This document shows, in pieces, positions 38,557-47,283 of a DNA stretch of 64,000 nt (position 1 is the stretch's first letter; every line of letters begins with the position of its first letter). The stretch is from Tautonia sociabilis. Its GTDB lineage: Bacteria > Planctomycetota > Planctomycetia > Isosphaerales > Isosphaeraceae. A program made the position numbers and the translations under genes. The stretch spans positions 1-64,000 of the forward strand of contig NZ_RYZH01000038.1 of NCBI RefSeq assembly GCF_003977685.1, in the 5' to 3' direction. The notes under the pieces were generated by a model. That model made no database searches. It saw only the letters and a program-made list of their open reading frames with translations, and was not told the origin of the DNA.

Positions 38557-39792
38557 ATGAACGGATTGCTCCGCCGCTACGCGACCGGCATCCTGCCTCG
38601 ATACGTCATGGGGCAGGTGGCCAAGGCGTTCATCCTGGCCTTGCTGATGCTCACGAGCATCTTCGTGCTCGTCGTCGTCGTCGCCAAGGCGGCCGAGACC
38701 GGCCTCGGCCCACGAGAAATCCTGTTGATGCTGCCGCTGGCGGTGCCGAGCACGCTGCCCTACACCGCGCCGGTGGCGTTGCTGTTCGCCGTGTCGGTGG
38801 TTTACGGCAGAATCGCCTCGGATAACGAGGTGCTCGCCGTCAAGGCCGCCGGCCAGGGGGCGATGACGGTGATGCTGCCGTCGTTTCTCTTCGGCGTGAT
38901 CCTCAGCCTCGGCCTGATCGTGCTGAGCAACGACGTGATCCCCTCGGCCACGCACCAGGCCAAGGCGGCGCTCTTGAGCAACATGGAGGAGATGTTCTAC
39001 CGCATCCTGAAGAAGGAGCGTTCCTTCGACAACCCGTTCTGGCCGTTCAAGATCGAGGTCCGGGACGTGGAGGACAAGGTCCTCCTCGGCGCCCGGTTCT
39101 CGCACCGGAACAAGGCGCCCGACGCCGAGGCCCCCTTCGACCTGCACATCTACGCCGCCCGCGCCGCGATCCGATTCGACAAGCAGGCGGAGAAGATCGT
39201 CGTCGGCCTGGAGGACGCCTACGTCATCGGCGACGCCAAGCGGCCCGACTTCCTGCTGATCGACAAGGAGCAGCTCGAGCTGCCCATGCCCGGCAACCAG
39301 GGGGGGCGGTTCGCCGGCACGGTCCAGGAGCTGACGACCGGCCAAATTCTCGACGAGCAGCGCGAGTGCTACCGCCGGTCGGTCGAGGAGCGCGCCCGGC
39401 AGTCGATCGCCGCGGCGCTCTGGATCGCCTCCGGCCGGCCGAGGCTGGTCAACTGGCCGACCGTGCGCGAGGCGATCGTCTACGCCCTGGAATCCGAGGC
39501 CCGGTACAACAAGCTGGAGACCGAGAAGCAGATGCGGGTGGCCATCGCCTTCAGCCCCCTGTTCTTCGCGCTGCTCGGCGTGCCGGTCGGCATCTGGCGG
39601 GCCCGGGGCGACTTCCTCAGCGCCTTCATGGCCTGCTTCCTGCCAATCATCACCATCTACTACCCCCTGACCCTCTTCGGCGTGAACCTGGGCAAAGAGG
39701 GGATGGTCGAGCCGATCCTGGCCCTCTGGGCCGGCAACCTCGTGCTGGCGATCCTCTGTGGCCTGGTGCTCCGGCCGGTGCTGCGGCACTGA
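38557..39792 (+). CDS. LptF/LptG family permease (first)
   Basis: Predicted 411-residue YjgP/YjgQ-family protein with three membrane segments at the N-terminus (about 17-42, 53-83, 100-125), a large periplasmic beta-jellyroll (about 130-310) and three near the C-terminus. The pattern fits LptF/LptG, which with the LptB ATPase extract lipopolysaccharide from the inner membrane. A second family member follows 63 bases later, matching the usual LptF-LptG pairing. LptB, LptC and LptA genes are not in the window. The ATG at 38557 follows GAGGG; the longer upstream frame overlaps the aminotransferase and lacks support. Confidence 0.85.
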   Translation: MNGLLRRYATGILPRYVMGQVAKAFILALLMLTSIFVLVVVVAKAAETGLGPREILLMLPLAVPSTLPYTAPVALLFAVSVVYGRIASDNEVLAVKAAGQGAMTVMLPSFLFGVILSLGLIVLSNDVIPSATHQAKAALLSNMEEMFYRILKKERSFDNPFWPFKIEVRDVEDKVLLGARFSHRNKAPDAEAPFDLHIYAARAAIRFDKQAEKIVVGLEDAYVIGDAKRPDFLLIDKEQLELPMPGNQGGRFAGTVQELTTGQILDEQRECYRRSVEERARQSIAAALWIASGRPRLVNWPTVREAIVYALESEARYNKLETEKQMRVAIAFSPLFFALLGVPVGIWRARGDFLSAFMACFLPIITIYYPLTLFGVNLGKEGMVEPILALWAGNLVLAILCGLVLRPVLRH

Positions 39793-39855
39793 TCGGCGCC
39801 GGGGGCGGGGGGGTGTTCGTTCGGACCGGAGACCGAAGGTCCACGGAGGGGCCGG

Positions 39856-41031
39856 ATGCTGCGGATCCTGGACAGGCAGCGCTACTGGGCCTTCGTGAAG
39901 GCCTACATCATCTGCTACGTCTCGCTCGTCGGCCTGATCGTCGTCATCGACGCGTTCGCCAACTTCGACGAGTTCTCCCAGGTCGCCAGCGGGTCGGCCC
40001 TGCTGGCGAAGATTTGCCGGTATTACCTTGTCCGCACCAGCCTGTTCTTCGACCGGCTCAGCGGCGTGATCGCCATGATGGCGGCCGTCTTCACCGCGAC
40101 CTGGATCCAGCGCAACAACGAGCTGCTGGCGATGCTCGCCGCCGGGATCGGCACGAAGCGCGTTGTGCGGCCCATCCTCGTCTCGGCGGTCCTGGTCAAC
40201 GGCCTGGCCGTGCTCAATCAGGAGCTGGTCATGCCGAAGCTCGCCGACGAGCTGCAACAAAAACCGGCCCACTTCGAGGGGAGGAAGATCACCCAGATCC
40301 ACACCCGGGAGGACGCCAACCACACGTCCATCGGGGTCGGCACCGGCGGCAAGGGGGATCCCGACCGGCAGATCGTCACCAAGTTCCACGCCTTCCTGCC
40401 GTTGCCGAACCAGGGGGCCTTCGCCACGATCGACGCCGCCGAGGCGGCTTACATCCCCGAGGGGCACCCGACCGCCCCGCACACCGGCGGCTGGCTGCTG
40501 CGACGGGGGCGGATCACCCCTCCCGACACGGCGATCGACCCGGAGTTGCTGATCGAGCTGGAAACCCCCGCCGGCCTGGAGGGCTTCCCCCCCTCGCTCG
40601 ACGGCCTGACCGACCTCGGCGGCCGGACCTTCTTCCTCAAGACCGGCGTCTCCTTCAAGGCGATTACCCGGGACCACCGGCAGTGGTTCCGCTACGCCTC
40701 GACCGGCGAGCTGATCGCCGCCCTGACCGACCCGGCCAACGCCCCGGAGAAGACGGAGATCGCCGTCTTCCTCCACGCTCGGATGCTCCGACCGCTGATG
40801 AGCATGGCCCTGTTGTTCCTCTCGCTGCCGCTGGTGCTCGGCGGCGAGGGGAGGAACATGTTCATCAACCTCGGGTTGTCGTTGGCCACCTCGGCCGCCT
40901 ATTTCGCGACGATCAACGTCGCGTCCTACCTGGGCGGCAACGGCGTGCTCCCGCCGATGATCGCCGCCTGGGGCCCGCTCATCCTCTTCGGCACCGTCGC
41001 CGCCGCCCGCTGGGACACGATCCGAACCTGA
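39856..41031 (+). CDS. LptF/LptG family permease (second)
   Basis: Predicted 391-residue YjgP/YjgQ-family protein. The first segment follows YWAFVKAYIICYVSLVGLIV, then two more segments before a large periplasmic part (about 135-310) and three at the end. WIQRNNELLAMLAAG is the conserved loop that contacts LptB on the cytoplasmic side. The start ATG at 39856 has GGAGG upstream. With the preceding gene it likely forms a heterodimer moving lipid A-like glycolipid, which agrees with the lipid and heptose genes elsewhere in the window. Confidence 0.85.
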   Translation: MLRILDRQRYWAFVKAYIICYVSLVGLIVVIDAFANFDEFSQVASGSALLAKICRYYLVRTSLFFDRLSGVIAMMAAVFTATWIQRNNELLAMLAAGIGTKRVVRPILVSAVLVNGLAVLNQELVMPKLADELQQKPAHFEGRKITQIHTREDANHTSIGVGTGGKGDPDRQIVTKFHAFLPLPNQGAFATIDAAEAAYIPEGHPTAPHTGGWLLRRGRITPPDTAIDPELLIELETPAGLEGFPPSLDGLTDLGGRTFFLKTGVSFKAITRDHRQWFRYASTGELIAALTDPANAPEKTEIAVFLHARMLRPLMSMALLFLSLPLVLGGEGRNMFINLGLSLATSAAYFATINVASYLGGNGVLPPMIAAWGPLILFGTVAAARWDTIRT

Positions 41032-41067
41032 CGCCATGCGATCCCCGGCCGGCCGGCCGGCCGACCG

Positions 41068-42348
41068 TCAGACGCGCGTCATCACGAGCGAGGCGTTCTG
41101 GCCGCCGAAGCCGAAGCTGTTGGACAGGGCGACTCGGACGGGAAGCTCCCGGGCGGTGTTGGGGACGTAGTCCAGGTCGCAGTTCGGGTCGGGGGTGGCC
41201 TGGTTGATGGTGGGGGGGATGACGCCTCGGTCGAGGGTGATGGCGGTGGCGGCCGCCTCCAGGGCGCCGGAGGCTCCGATGAGGTGGCCAACCATCGACT
41301 TCTGCGAGCTGATCGGGATCGTCTTCGAGCGGTGCCCGAAGACGCGCTTCACGGCGTTGGTTTCCATGATGTCGTTGAGCCTCGTGCTCGTGCCGTGGGC
41401 GTTGATGTAGTCGACGTCGCTGGGGTCGGTCCGGGCCTCCTTCAGCGCGGCCGAGATGGAGAGGGCGGCCCCCTTGCCGGAGGGCTCCGGGCGGGTGATG
41501 CCGTAGGCGTCGAACGAGGAGCCGTAGCCGATGACCTCGGCGAAGATCTTCGCTCGGCGGCGTCGGGCGTGCTGCAAGCTCTCCAGCATGAGCACCGCCG
41601 CCCCCTCTCCCAGGACGAAGCCGTCGCGCTCGCCGTCGAAGGGACGGGAGACCTCGGAGGGGGTCCGGGTGGACCGGCTCAGGGCGTTCATGGCCTGGTA
41701 GGCGACGATCAGCAGCGGATCCAGCCGGCTGTCGCAGCCGCCGGCGAGCATCAGGTCGGCGTCTCCCCGGGCGATCAGCCGGAAGGCCTCGCCGACGGCC
41801 TGGGTGCCCGCGGCACAGGCGGTGACGATCGTGTTGTTCGGCCCCATCGCCCGGTGCAGAATCGAGATGTGGGCCGCCGCCATGTTGGGCAGGTGCTTCA
41901 GGAGCCAGAGCGGGAACATCGACTCGGCCTGGGCCAGCGAGAACGCCTTCCAGTCCAGCGAGCCGTCGCCGGCCAGCCCGGTGGCCAGCGGGGCGGCCAG
42001 CTCCCCCAAAGCCATCGGGGTGATGCCGGTGCCCATGCAGACGCCGAAGCGGGTCGGGTCGATCTTCTCGGGGTCGATGCCCGAGTCCTCGGCGGCCAGG
42101 GCGGCGGCCCCCACCGCGAAGTTCACCGCCCGGCTCATCACCTTGGCGTTCTTCTTGTGCTCGCCGAGGTAGGGCGTGACGTCGAAGTTCTTCACCTCGC
42201 CGGCGATCCGGACGGGAAGGCCGGTCGCGTCGAAGCTCTCGATGGGGCCGACTCCCGAGCGGCCCTCGGCGATCGCCTCGCTGAAGGCGACGCGGCCGAT
42301 GGCGTTCGGCGCCACGATCCCGATCCCGGTGATCACAACCCGGCGCAT
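41068..42348 (-). CDS. fabF: Beta-ketoacyl-ACP synthase II
   Basis: Predicted 426-residue KASII enzyme. Catalytic residues are C178 in NNTIVTACAAGTQAV, His in NAHGTSTRLND and His in QKSMVGHLIGASG. Gly-rich NSFGFGGQNASLV closes the protein. It condenses malonyl-ACP with acyl-ACP in fatty acid elongation. The ATG at 42348 is used, with GGGGGA-type purines upstream; an upstream in-frame start would add ten residues. A good promoter lies about 120 bases upstream. It is transcribed away from the aspartate aminotransferase. No ACP gene is adjacent, unlike the other synthase in the window. Confidence 0.93.
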   Translation of the reverse strand: MRRVVITGIGIVAPNAIGRVAFSEAIAEGRSGVGPIESFDATGLPVRIAGEVKNFDVTPYLGEHKKNAKVMSRAVNFAVGAAALAAEDSGIDPEKIDPTRFGVCMGTGITPMALGELAAPLATGLAGDGSLDWKAFSLAQAESMFPLWLLKHLPNMAAAHISILHRAMGPNNTIVTACAAGTQAVGEAFRLIARGDADLMLAGGCDSRLDPLLIVAYQAMNALSRSTRTPSEVSRPFDGERDGFVLGEGAAVLMLESLQHARRRRAKIFAEVIGYGSSFDAYGITRPEPSGKGAALSISAALKEARTDPSDVDYINAHGTSTRLNDIMETNAVKRVFGHRSKTIPISSQKSMVGHLIGASGALEAAATAITLDRGVIPPTINQATPDPNCDLDYVPNTARELPVRVALSNSFGFGGQNASLVMTRV

Positions 42349-42465
42349 CGACAATTCCCCCTCGCCTCGGTGCTGCAATCGTCAGCGCTGCTCGTCTCGT
42401 CGAGGCCCTCGACCCGGCGGCGGCAGGCGCAAAGCACCGGGCGGGCGGCATTGTGCTCAATTGGC

Positions 42466-42494
42466 AGCATACACTGCGGGCTCGGCGGGATCAA
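42466..42494 (-). promoter_or_regulatory. Candidate sigma-70 promoter for fabF
   Basis: On the minus strand TTGATC (42494-42489) and TATGCT (42471-42466) are 17 bases apart, each matching four of six. The predicted transcript starts about 110 bases before the fabF ATG. It lies in an AT-richer patch of the 372-base divergent gap 42349-42720. Confidence 0.5.
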
Positions 42495-42588
42495 GCGAGA
42501 ATAGCCAGTCTGGGAGGTTCGGCGTATCTGTCGTGACTGGATCATGTTTTCCGGCAATGGATGAGCCGGGAGGCGGACGACGGCCCGA

Positions 42589-42617
42589 GTGACCCCGGCG
42601 CCTCGGGCTGCTAGAAT
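42589..42617 (+). promoter_or_regulatory. Candidate sigma-70 promoter for aspartate aminotransferase
   Basis: GTGACC at 42589-42594 (four of six) and TAGAAT at 42612-42617 (five of six) are exactly 17 bases apart, giving a leader of about 100 bases before the ATG at 42721. The same TAGAAT hexamer appears before other genes here. Confidence 0.55.
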
Positions 42618-42720
42618 GGCGAACCGGAACGGCCCCGGCGGAGTCCCGGTGGCAGGCCGGCCGGGGGCCGGCCCACGATTCGAGAGGTTTCGGCCCGGTT
42701 CTCTGGAGAAGGTGCGATCG

Positions 42721-43914
42721 ATGTCCCTCCGCTTGGCGGAACGTTCCCGATGGGTGGCTCCCTCGGCGACCATGGCGATGGCGGCCGAGGCGGCCCGCCT
42801 GAAGGCCTCAGGCGTCGAGGTCTTCGACTTCACGCTCGGGGAGCCCGACTTCCCGACTCCCGAGAACGTCTGCGCCGCGGCCGAGCGCGCGATCCGGGAC
42901 GGGAAGACCCATTACACTCCGGCCGCCGGCATCCCCGAGCTTCGCGCCGCGATCGCCCGGCACTATTCTACTTCGGCCGGGCTGGCGACCGATCCGCAGC
43001 AGGTTATCGTCTCCAACGGGGCCAAGCATTCCATCCATAACGCCCTGATGGCCCTTTGCGGCCCCGGCGACGAGGTGATCATCCCGTCCCCCTACTGGGT
43101 GAGCTACGCCGAGCTCGTCCGCCTGACCGGCGCCGAGCCGGTGATCATCCCCACCACCGAGGCCGAGGGGTTCGTCCTCTCCCCCGAGCGGTTCCGCGAG
43201 GCGGTCACGCCGCGCTCCCGGCTCCTGATGATCAACACCCCCTCCAACCCCACCGGAGCCGTCTACGACCGCGCCCAGCTGGAGGCCCTGGCCGACGCGG
43301 TCCTCCAGACCGAGGTCGGCGTGCTCTCCGACGAGATCTACGAGGAGCTGACCTTCGACGGCGCCTCGGCCCACTGCTTCGCCGCCCTCCGTCCGGGCCT
43401 GGCCGACCGCACCGTGACCATCTCGGGCGTGAGCAAAACCTACGCCATGACCGGATGGCGGATCGGCTGGGCGGTCGCTCCCTTGAGCGTGGCGAAGTTC
43501 ATGGGGGCCTTGCAGAGCCAGGAGACGAGCAACCCGTGCTCGATCAGCCAGTGGGCCGCCCTGGAGGCGATCACGGGCCCGAAGGACGCGATCGAGCGGA
43601 TGATCGCCGAGTTCGCCAAGCGGAGGGCGTATGTCATCGGCCGGGTGGCCGGGCTGAAGGACATCGGCTTCACCCCTCCCCGGGGCGCCTTCTACGCCTT
43701 CCTCAACGTCGAGCGCCACTTCGGCCGGACACTCGGCGGGATCGAGCTGACCGACTCGACCTCGTTCTGCCAGGCGGCCCTGACCTCGGCGAAGGTCGCC
43801 ATGGTCATGGGCTCGGCCTTCGGCGCCGAGGGGTACGTGCGGATCTCCTTCGCCACCGGCATGGACACGCTGCAGCGCGGGTTCGACGCGCTCGCCGCCT
43901 TCCTGGAGGGATGA
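42721..43914 (+). CDS. aspC: Aspartate aminotransferase, class I
   Basis: Predicted 397-residue aminotransferase of the Ib subgroup. The PLP lysine is K239 in ISGVSKTYAMTGWRIGW, NPSNPTGA-like NTPSNPTGAVY binds the cofactor, SDEIYEEL supplies the Asp/Tyr, and FTLGEPDFPTPENV is the family opening. It interconverts aspartate and oxaloacetate with glutamate/2-oxoglutarate. Length and motifs are normal. GGAGAAGG precedes the ATG at 42721, and a candidate promoter lies about 100 bases upstream. The gene stands alone. Confidence 0.92.
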   Translation: MSLRLAERSRWVAPSATMAMAAEAARLKASGVEVFDFTLGEPDFPTPENVCAAAERAIRDGKTHYTPAAGIPELRAAIARHYSTSAGLATDPQQVIVSNGAKHSIHNALMALCGPGDEVIIPSPYWVSYAELVRLTGAEPVIIPTTEAEGFVLSPERFREAVTPRSRLLMINTPSNPTGAVYDRAQLEALADAVLQTEVGVLSDEIYEELTFDGASAHCFAALRPGLADRTVTISGVSKTYAMTGWRIGWAVAPLSVAKFMGALQSQETSNPCSISQWAALEAITGPKDAIERMIAEFAKRRAYVIGRVAGLKDIGFTPPRGAFYAFLNVERHFGRTLGGIELTDSTSFCQAALTSAKVAMVMGSAFGAEGYVRISFATGMDTLQRGFDALAAFLEG

Positions 43915-44003
43915 TCGCCCCCTCCCCCGCCCTCTCCCTGATCGCGATCCCGCCGGCCCGGCCTTCGCCCCGGAGGCCGTCGGGAAGCGATCGGGGCGGC
44001 GCC

Positions 44004-44033
44004 TTGCCGAGCGATCGCGGCGTCATCTAGAAT
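44004..44033 (+). promoter_or_regulatory. Candidate sigma-70 promoter
   Basis: TTGCCG at 44004-44009 and TAGAAT at 44028-44033 are 18 bases apart, 41 bases before the small membrane-protein gene at 44075. The -10 matches five of six. Confidence 0.45.
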
Positions 44034-44074
44034 GGGTCGATCATCTCCGCCTGGCGACCCGCGGGGGAGCGGCC

Positions 44075-44557
44075 ATGACCAGGTATCTCATCGCAGGGAT
44101 GTTGCTGCCGGCCTCGTTGACGATCGCCTATGTGATCCTCCGCCGCCCGATCCGGGAAATCTGCGAGGAGATCGGGTTCGAGAAGGCTCGCCAGCGCTTC
44201 CACCAGCAGCGGGAACGACTCGAGGCCCGCTTCCTGGCCGCCCTCGGCCGCCTCGACCCCGAGGAGCAGGAACGCTGGGAGGAGGCGGACTGGCGCCCCG
44301 ATGTCGTCTGGGCCCGAGACCGCAAGACCCGGACGCTCAACGCCCTGGCCGCCGTCCGCTTCGATCCCCCTCCCTTCTCCGACCTCCCCTCCCCTCGGGC
44401 GACCGCCCTGTTCGAGTACCGGGACGGCCGATGGACCACCGACGGGCTGTGGTTCGACGACATGAGCCCGGACGAGGCGATCGCCCACCAGCGCCAGCTC
44501 GAGCCGGTCATCATCTCCCGACACCGGACCACCCAGGCCGGGGACGCGGCGCTCTGA
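44075..44557 (+). CDS. Small membrane-anchored hypothetical protein
   Basis: Predicted 160-residue protein, not recognised. One N-terminal membrane segment (YLIAGMLLPASLTIAYVIL) is followed by a charged helical stretch (about 30-75, with coiled-coil-like Arg/Glu/Gln pattern) and a soluble tail containing ATALFEYRDGRWTTDGLWFDD, which resembles small beta-rich domains. GGGGGAG precedes the ATG. A TAGAAT promoter lies upstream. It is a single gene with a convergent neighbour. Confidence 0.65.
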   Translation: MTRYLIAGMLLPASLTIAYVILRRPIREICEEIGFEKARQRFHQQRERLEARFLAALGRLDPEEQERWEEADWRPDVVWARDRKTRTLNALAAVRFDPPPFSDLPSPRATALFEYRDGRWTTDGLWFDDMSPDEAIAHQRQLEPVIISRHRTTQAGDAAL

Positions 44558-44695
44558 CCCGTCGGTCGCCTTCGGGTCGGCAGGGCAGGGCCCCGGCGAG
44601 CGGATCGGGCTCGGACTCCGAGCCGTCGCGCCGCGACTCGCGACTCGGCACGACACGACGCCTCGTTCCCCCGCTCGCCGAGGGGATTCGGTGCG

Positions 44696-45400
44696 TCATT
44701 CCCGGACCTTGGCCTTCATGTCGGCCCGGAGCTGGATGTAGCGTTCCAGGTCGAAGTCGTCTCCCCGGCAGCAATCGAGCAGCGGGCGTTCGAGCTGCTC
44801 GACCTGGGCGCAGGCGTCGGCGACTCGGTCGGCGATCTCGATCGGGATGATGCAAACGCCGTGCTTGTCGGCGTGGATCAGGTCGCCGGGCTTGATCTCG
44901 ACGCCGGCGAGGGTGACGGGCTTGCCGAAGTCGACGAGCCGGACGTAAGCGTGGCTGACGCAGAGGTTCAGGCCGAAGAGGTGGAAGCCCATCGCCTCGA
45001 CCTCATCGACGTCTCTCGGGCAGCCGTCGGTGATGTGGCCGACGCAGCCGAGTTTCTTGTGGATCGTCGCGTTCACCTCGCCGAACTGGGCGCCGAGGCC
45101 GGGTTCGTCGTCCAGGTCCTGCCCGACGGCCACCTTCGGCCCCGGCTGCGAGGCGACGTATCGGAGGTAGTCCGCCGTCAGGTCGGGCCCCTTGCTCGAG
45201 TCGGGCGCCGCTTTGGTCTGCGAGGTCACCGCGTAGCCGACCATCACCCCGAGCCCCGGCGTCAGGCTCCGGATGCGGTGCGGCAGGAAGCCGACGTGCC
45301 TCGGGCGGACGTTGAAGACCTCGATCGCGTTGGAAACCGTCGGTGTGTTGTACGCCTTGAGGCGCTCGATCGCCTCAGGGGCCAGGGGCGTGTAGGACAT
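44696..45400 (-). CDS. RraA family protein
   Basis: Predicted 234-residue RraA/4-hydroxy-4-methyl-2-oxoglutarate-aldolase-superfamily protein. The family signature R-D is in TDGCPRDVDEVEAMGFHLFG, and the metal/substrate segment reads IKPGDLIHADKHGVCIIP. Enzymatic members cleave 4-hydroxy-2-oxo acids; true RraA inhibits RNase E. Given neighbouring sugar/aldolase genes, a catabolic aldolase role is more likely. The ATG at 45400 is a typical start (SYTPLAPEAIERLKAYNTPT). The long reading frame upstream is only a high-GC extension through repeats. It is divergent from the epimerase-like gene at 46097. Confidence 0.82.
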   Translation of the reverse strand: MSYTPLAPEAIERLKAYNTPTVSNAIEVFNVRPRHVGFLPHRIRSLTPGLGVMVGYAVTSQTKAAPDSSKGPDLTADYLRYVASQPGPKVAVGQDLDDEPGLGAQFGEVNATIHKKLGCVGHITDGCPRDVDEVEAMGFHLFGLNLCVSHAYVRLVDFGKPVTLAGVEIKPGDLIHADKHGVCIIPIEIADRVADACAQVEQLERPLLDCCRGDDFDLERYIQLRADMKAKVRE

Positions 45401-45475
45401 CTCGGGGGATGCTCCGGCGGGCCGGGGTCGGATCAATCCCGGCAGTCTAGCACCGGCCGCGATGGGGGGCCAGCG

Positions 45476-45620
45476 GATGGAGCGGAGGAGCGGAGGAGTA
45501 GGAAGAGCAGAGGAGTAAGAAGAGCAGAGGAGCAGAGGAGCAGAAGAGCAGAGGAGCGGAGGAGCGGAGGAGTAGGAAGAGCAGAGGGACGGTGAAACAG
45601 GTGAAACAGAGGAGCGGAGG
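45476..45620. repeat. Purine-rich direct-repeat block
   Basis: About 145 bases made almost only of A and G on the plus strand, built from GGAG, GAGCAGAG and GGAAGAGC units. A 35-base segment at 45479-45513 recurs exactly at 45553-45587 (offset 74). It lies 80-220 bases upstream of the RraA-like start codon. Such polypurine tracts can form unusual DNA structures. Confidence 0.85.
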
Positions 45621-45769
45621 CAAGGGCCTTCCAGACGGCTGATGGCGGATGGGGTCGCGGAGCGAGGCGGGCTCGATGGCGCGCCGGCGTTCCTCTCGGG
45701 GAAGTCCCTCGACGTCGAGAAATCCTCGAAGGGAGCGTCGGGGGGCCGGTGGGAGCGGAGGTCGCTCGC

Positions 45770-45837
45770 GATCCGACTCGATCCGATCCGATCCGATTCG
45801 ATTCGATTCGATCCGATTCGATTCGATCTGATCCGAC
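45770..45837. repeat. GATCC/GATTC pentamer tandem repeat
   Basis: About 13 units of the pentamer CGATC or CGATT run in register across 68 bases. It is the longest of the pentamer repeats here and belongs to the same family as the GGATC array at 13197-13221. Confidence 0.85.
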
Positions 45838-46096
45838 GGCCGGCTGCAATTCCGGCGACGGGCCCGAGACCGGACCGGGCGCCATCGCTCCCAGAACCGG
45901 TTCGGAGGTTCGGAACTGCGAATCGGACGGATGCCAGCCCGTCCCGGGGCCGGGCCTGTCTCCGGGGGGAGGAGAGGATCGGCGGGCCCTCCCTTGACTC
46001 GGAGGGGCGGCGGGGGCACGGTAGGGGGGCGACGGCGACCGCCCCGAGACGGCCGGAGGGGCGGGCCAGGCTCCTTCCAGGCTCGGGGCGTCCATC

Positions 46097-47146
46097 GTGG
46101 CTCAAGAGACGATCCAATCCATCGATTCGATCCGGGATGTCGACCAGCTCGACGAGTTGCTCTCCGAGCCGACCCCTGGCGTGGTCGAGGCGATGCGCCG
46201 CCTCGACGGCGATCTGATCGTCCTCGGCGCCTCGGGCAAGATGGGCCCTACCCTCGCCTGGATGGCCCGGAGGGCCTCCGACGCCGCCGGCGTCTCCCGG
46301 CGGGTGATCGGCGTCGCCCGGTTCTCGGATCCGAGCAAGGAGGCCTGGCTCCGCGACCGGGGCATCGAGCCGATCCGATGCGACCTGCTCGACCCCGACC
46401 AGATCGAGCGGCTGCCCGAGGTGCCGAACGTCGTCCACATGCCCGCCTTCAAGTTCGGCGCCACCGGCAACCAGGCGACCGCCTGGGCCGTCAACTGCTT
46501 CCTGCCCGGCCTGGTCTGCCGCAAGTATCGCTCGGGACGGATCGTGGCCTTCTCGACCGGCAACGTCTACCCGCTGGTGCCGGTCGACAGCGGCGGCTCG
46601 AAGGAGTCGGATCCGCTGCGTCCGGTGGGCGACTACGGCATGAGCTGCGTCGGCCGCGAGCGGATCATGGAGCACTTCAGCCGGGCGGCCGGGACGCCGA
46701 TGGCGATCATCCGCCTGAATTATGCCGTCGAGATGCGCTACGGCGTGCTCGTCGACATTGGCCGCAAGGTCCTCGCTGGCGAGCCGATCGACGTGGCGAT
46801 GGGCCACCTGAACGCCATCTGGCAGGGGGACGCCAACGCGATGACCCTGGCGGCGTTCGACCACGTCTGCTCCCCCCCGTTCGTGCTGAACGTCACCGGG
46901 CCGGAGACGCTGTCGGTGCGCAAGGTCGCCGAGCGCTTCGAGGAGCTGCTGGGCCGGGAGGCGAGGATCACCGGCGTCGAGGCTCCCGACGCCCTGCTCA
47001 GCGACTCCTCGCTCGCCGGACGCCTGATGGGCCCCCCCCGCATCGACGCCGACCGCCTGCTGACCCTCGTCGCCGACTGGCTCCGTCGCGGGCAGCCGAT
47101 GCTCGACAAGCCGACCCGCTTCGAGGTCCGAGACGGCCAATTCTGA
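46097..47146 (+). CDS. NAD-dependent epimerase/dehydratase family protein
   Basis: Predicted 349-residue short-chain-dehydrogenase/extended epimerase-type protein. The Rossmann signature LIVLGASGKMGPTLAW is near residues 40-55; the usual YxxxK catalytic pair is not clean (DYGMSCVGRERIMEHF has Tyr but no Lys at +4), so activity may differ from classical epimerases. It probably oxidises or modifies a sugar acid or nucleotide-sugar. The start is a GTG at 46097. A DapA-like gene follows after 137 bases on the same strand, which suggests a short sugar-acid pathway together with the divergent RraA-like gene; that is inference. Confidence 0.75.
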   Translation: MAQETIQSIDSIRDVDQLDELLSEPTPGVVEAMRRLDGDLIVLGASGKMGPTLAWMARRASDAAGVSRRVIGVARFSDPSKEAWLRDRGIEPIRCDLLDPDQIERLPEVPNVVHMPAFKFGATGNQATAWAVNCFLPGLVCRKYRSGRIVAFSTGNVYPLVPVDSGGSKESDPLRPVGDYGMSCVGRERIMEHFSRAAGTPMAIIRLNYAVEMRYGVLVDIGRKVLAGEPIDVAMGHLNAIWQGDANAMTLAAFDHVCSPPFVLNVTGPETLSVRKVAERFEELLGREARITGVEAPDALLSDSSLAGRLMGPPRIDADRLLTLVADWLRRGQPMLDKPTRFEVRDGQF

Positions 47147-47283
47147 CCCTCCCGTGCCCTCCCTTCGGGCGATCTCGGCGGTCGGCCTCCCCCCCGGCCG
47201 AGAGCCTTCCCGTCCCTCCGCCGCTCCCCCCCGGAGTCCGGAACCTCGCGTCCGACATCCCGAGCCCCCCGGAGCCCGCTCCG

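Larger units (their letters stand above)
45401..46096. other. Repeat-rich divergent intergenic region
   Basis: A gap of 696 bases between the RraA-like gene (left) and epimerase-like gene (right). It contains a purine-rich repeat block (45476-45620) and a CGATY pentamer block (45770-45837), listed separately. I found no credible gene or promoter in the rest. Confidence 0.6.

Noticed and set aside
38005..41037. Minus-strand reading frame of about 1010 codons opposite the aminotransferase and LptF/G genes
   Set aside because: It is the complement of well-supported genes. High GC removes stops on the opposite strand, and its sequence is low-complexity (runs of Gln, Gly, Arg, Asp, His) with no domain.
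45642..46217. Plus-strand frame of 191 codons in the repeat-rich gap
   Set aside because: It translates the pentamer array into Asp-Pro-Ile-Arg-like repeats and overlaps the epimerase-like gene in another frame; no ribosome binding site.
45401..47140. Upstream extension of the RraA-like frame to about 814 residues
   Set aside because: It crosses repeat arrays and the epimerase-like gene in antisense. RraA proteins are about 200-240 residues and start at the ATG at 45400.
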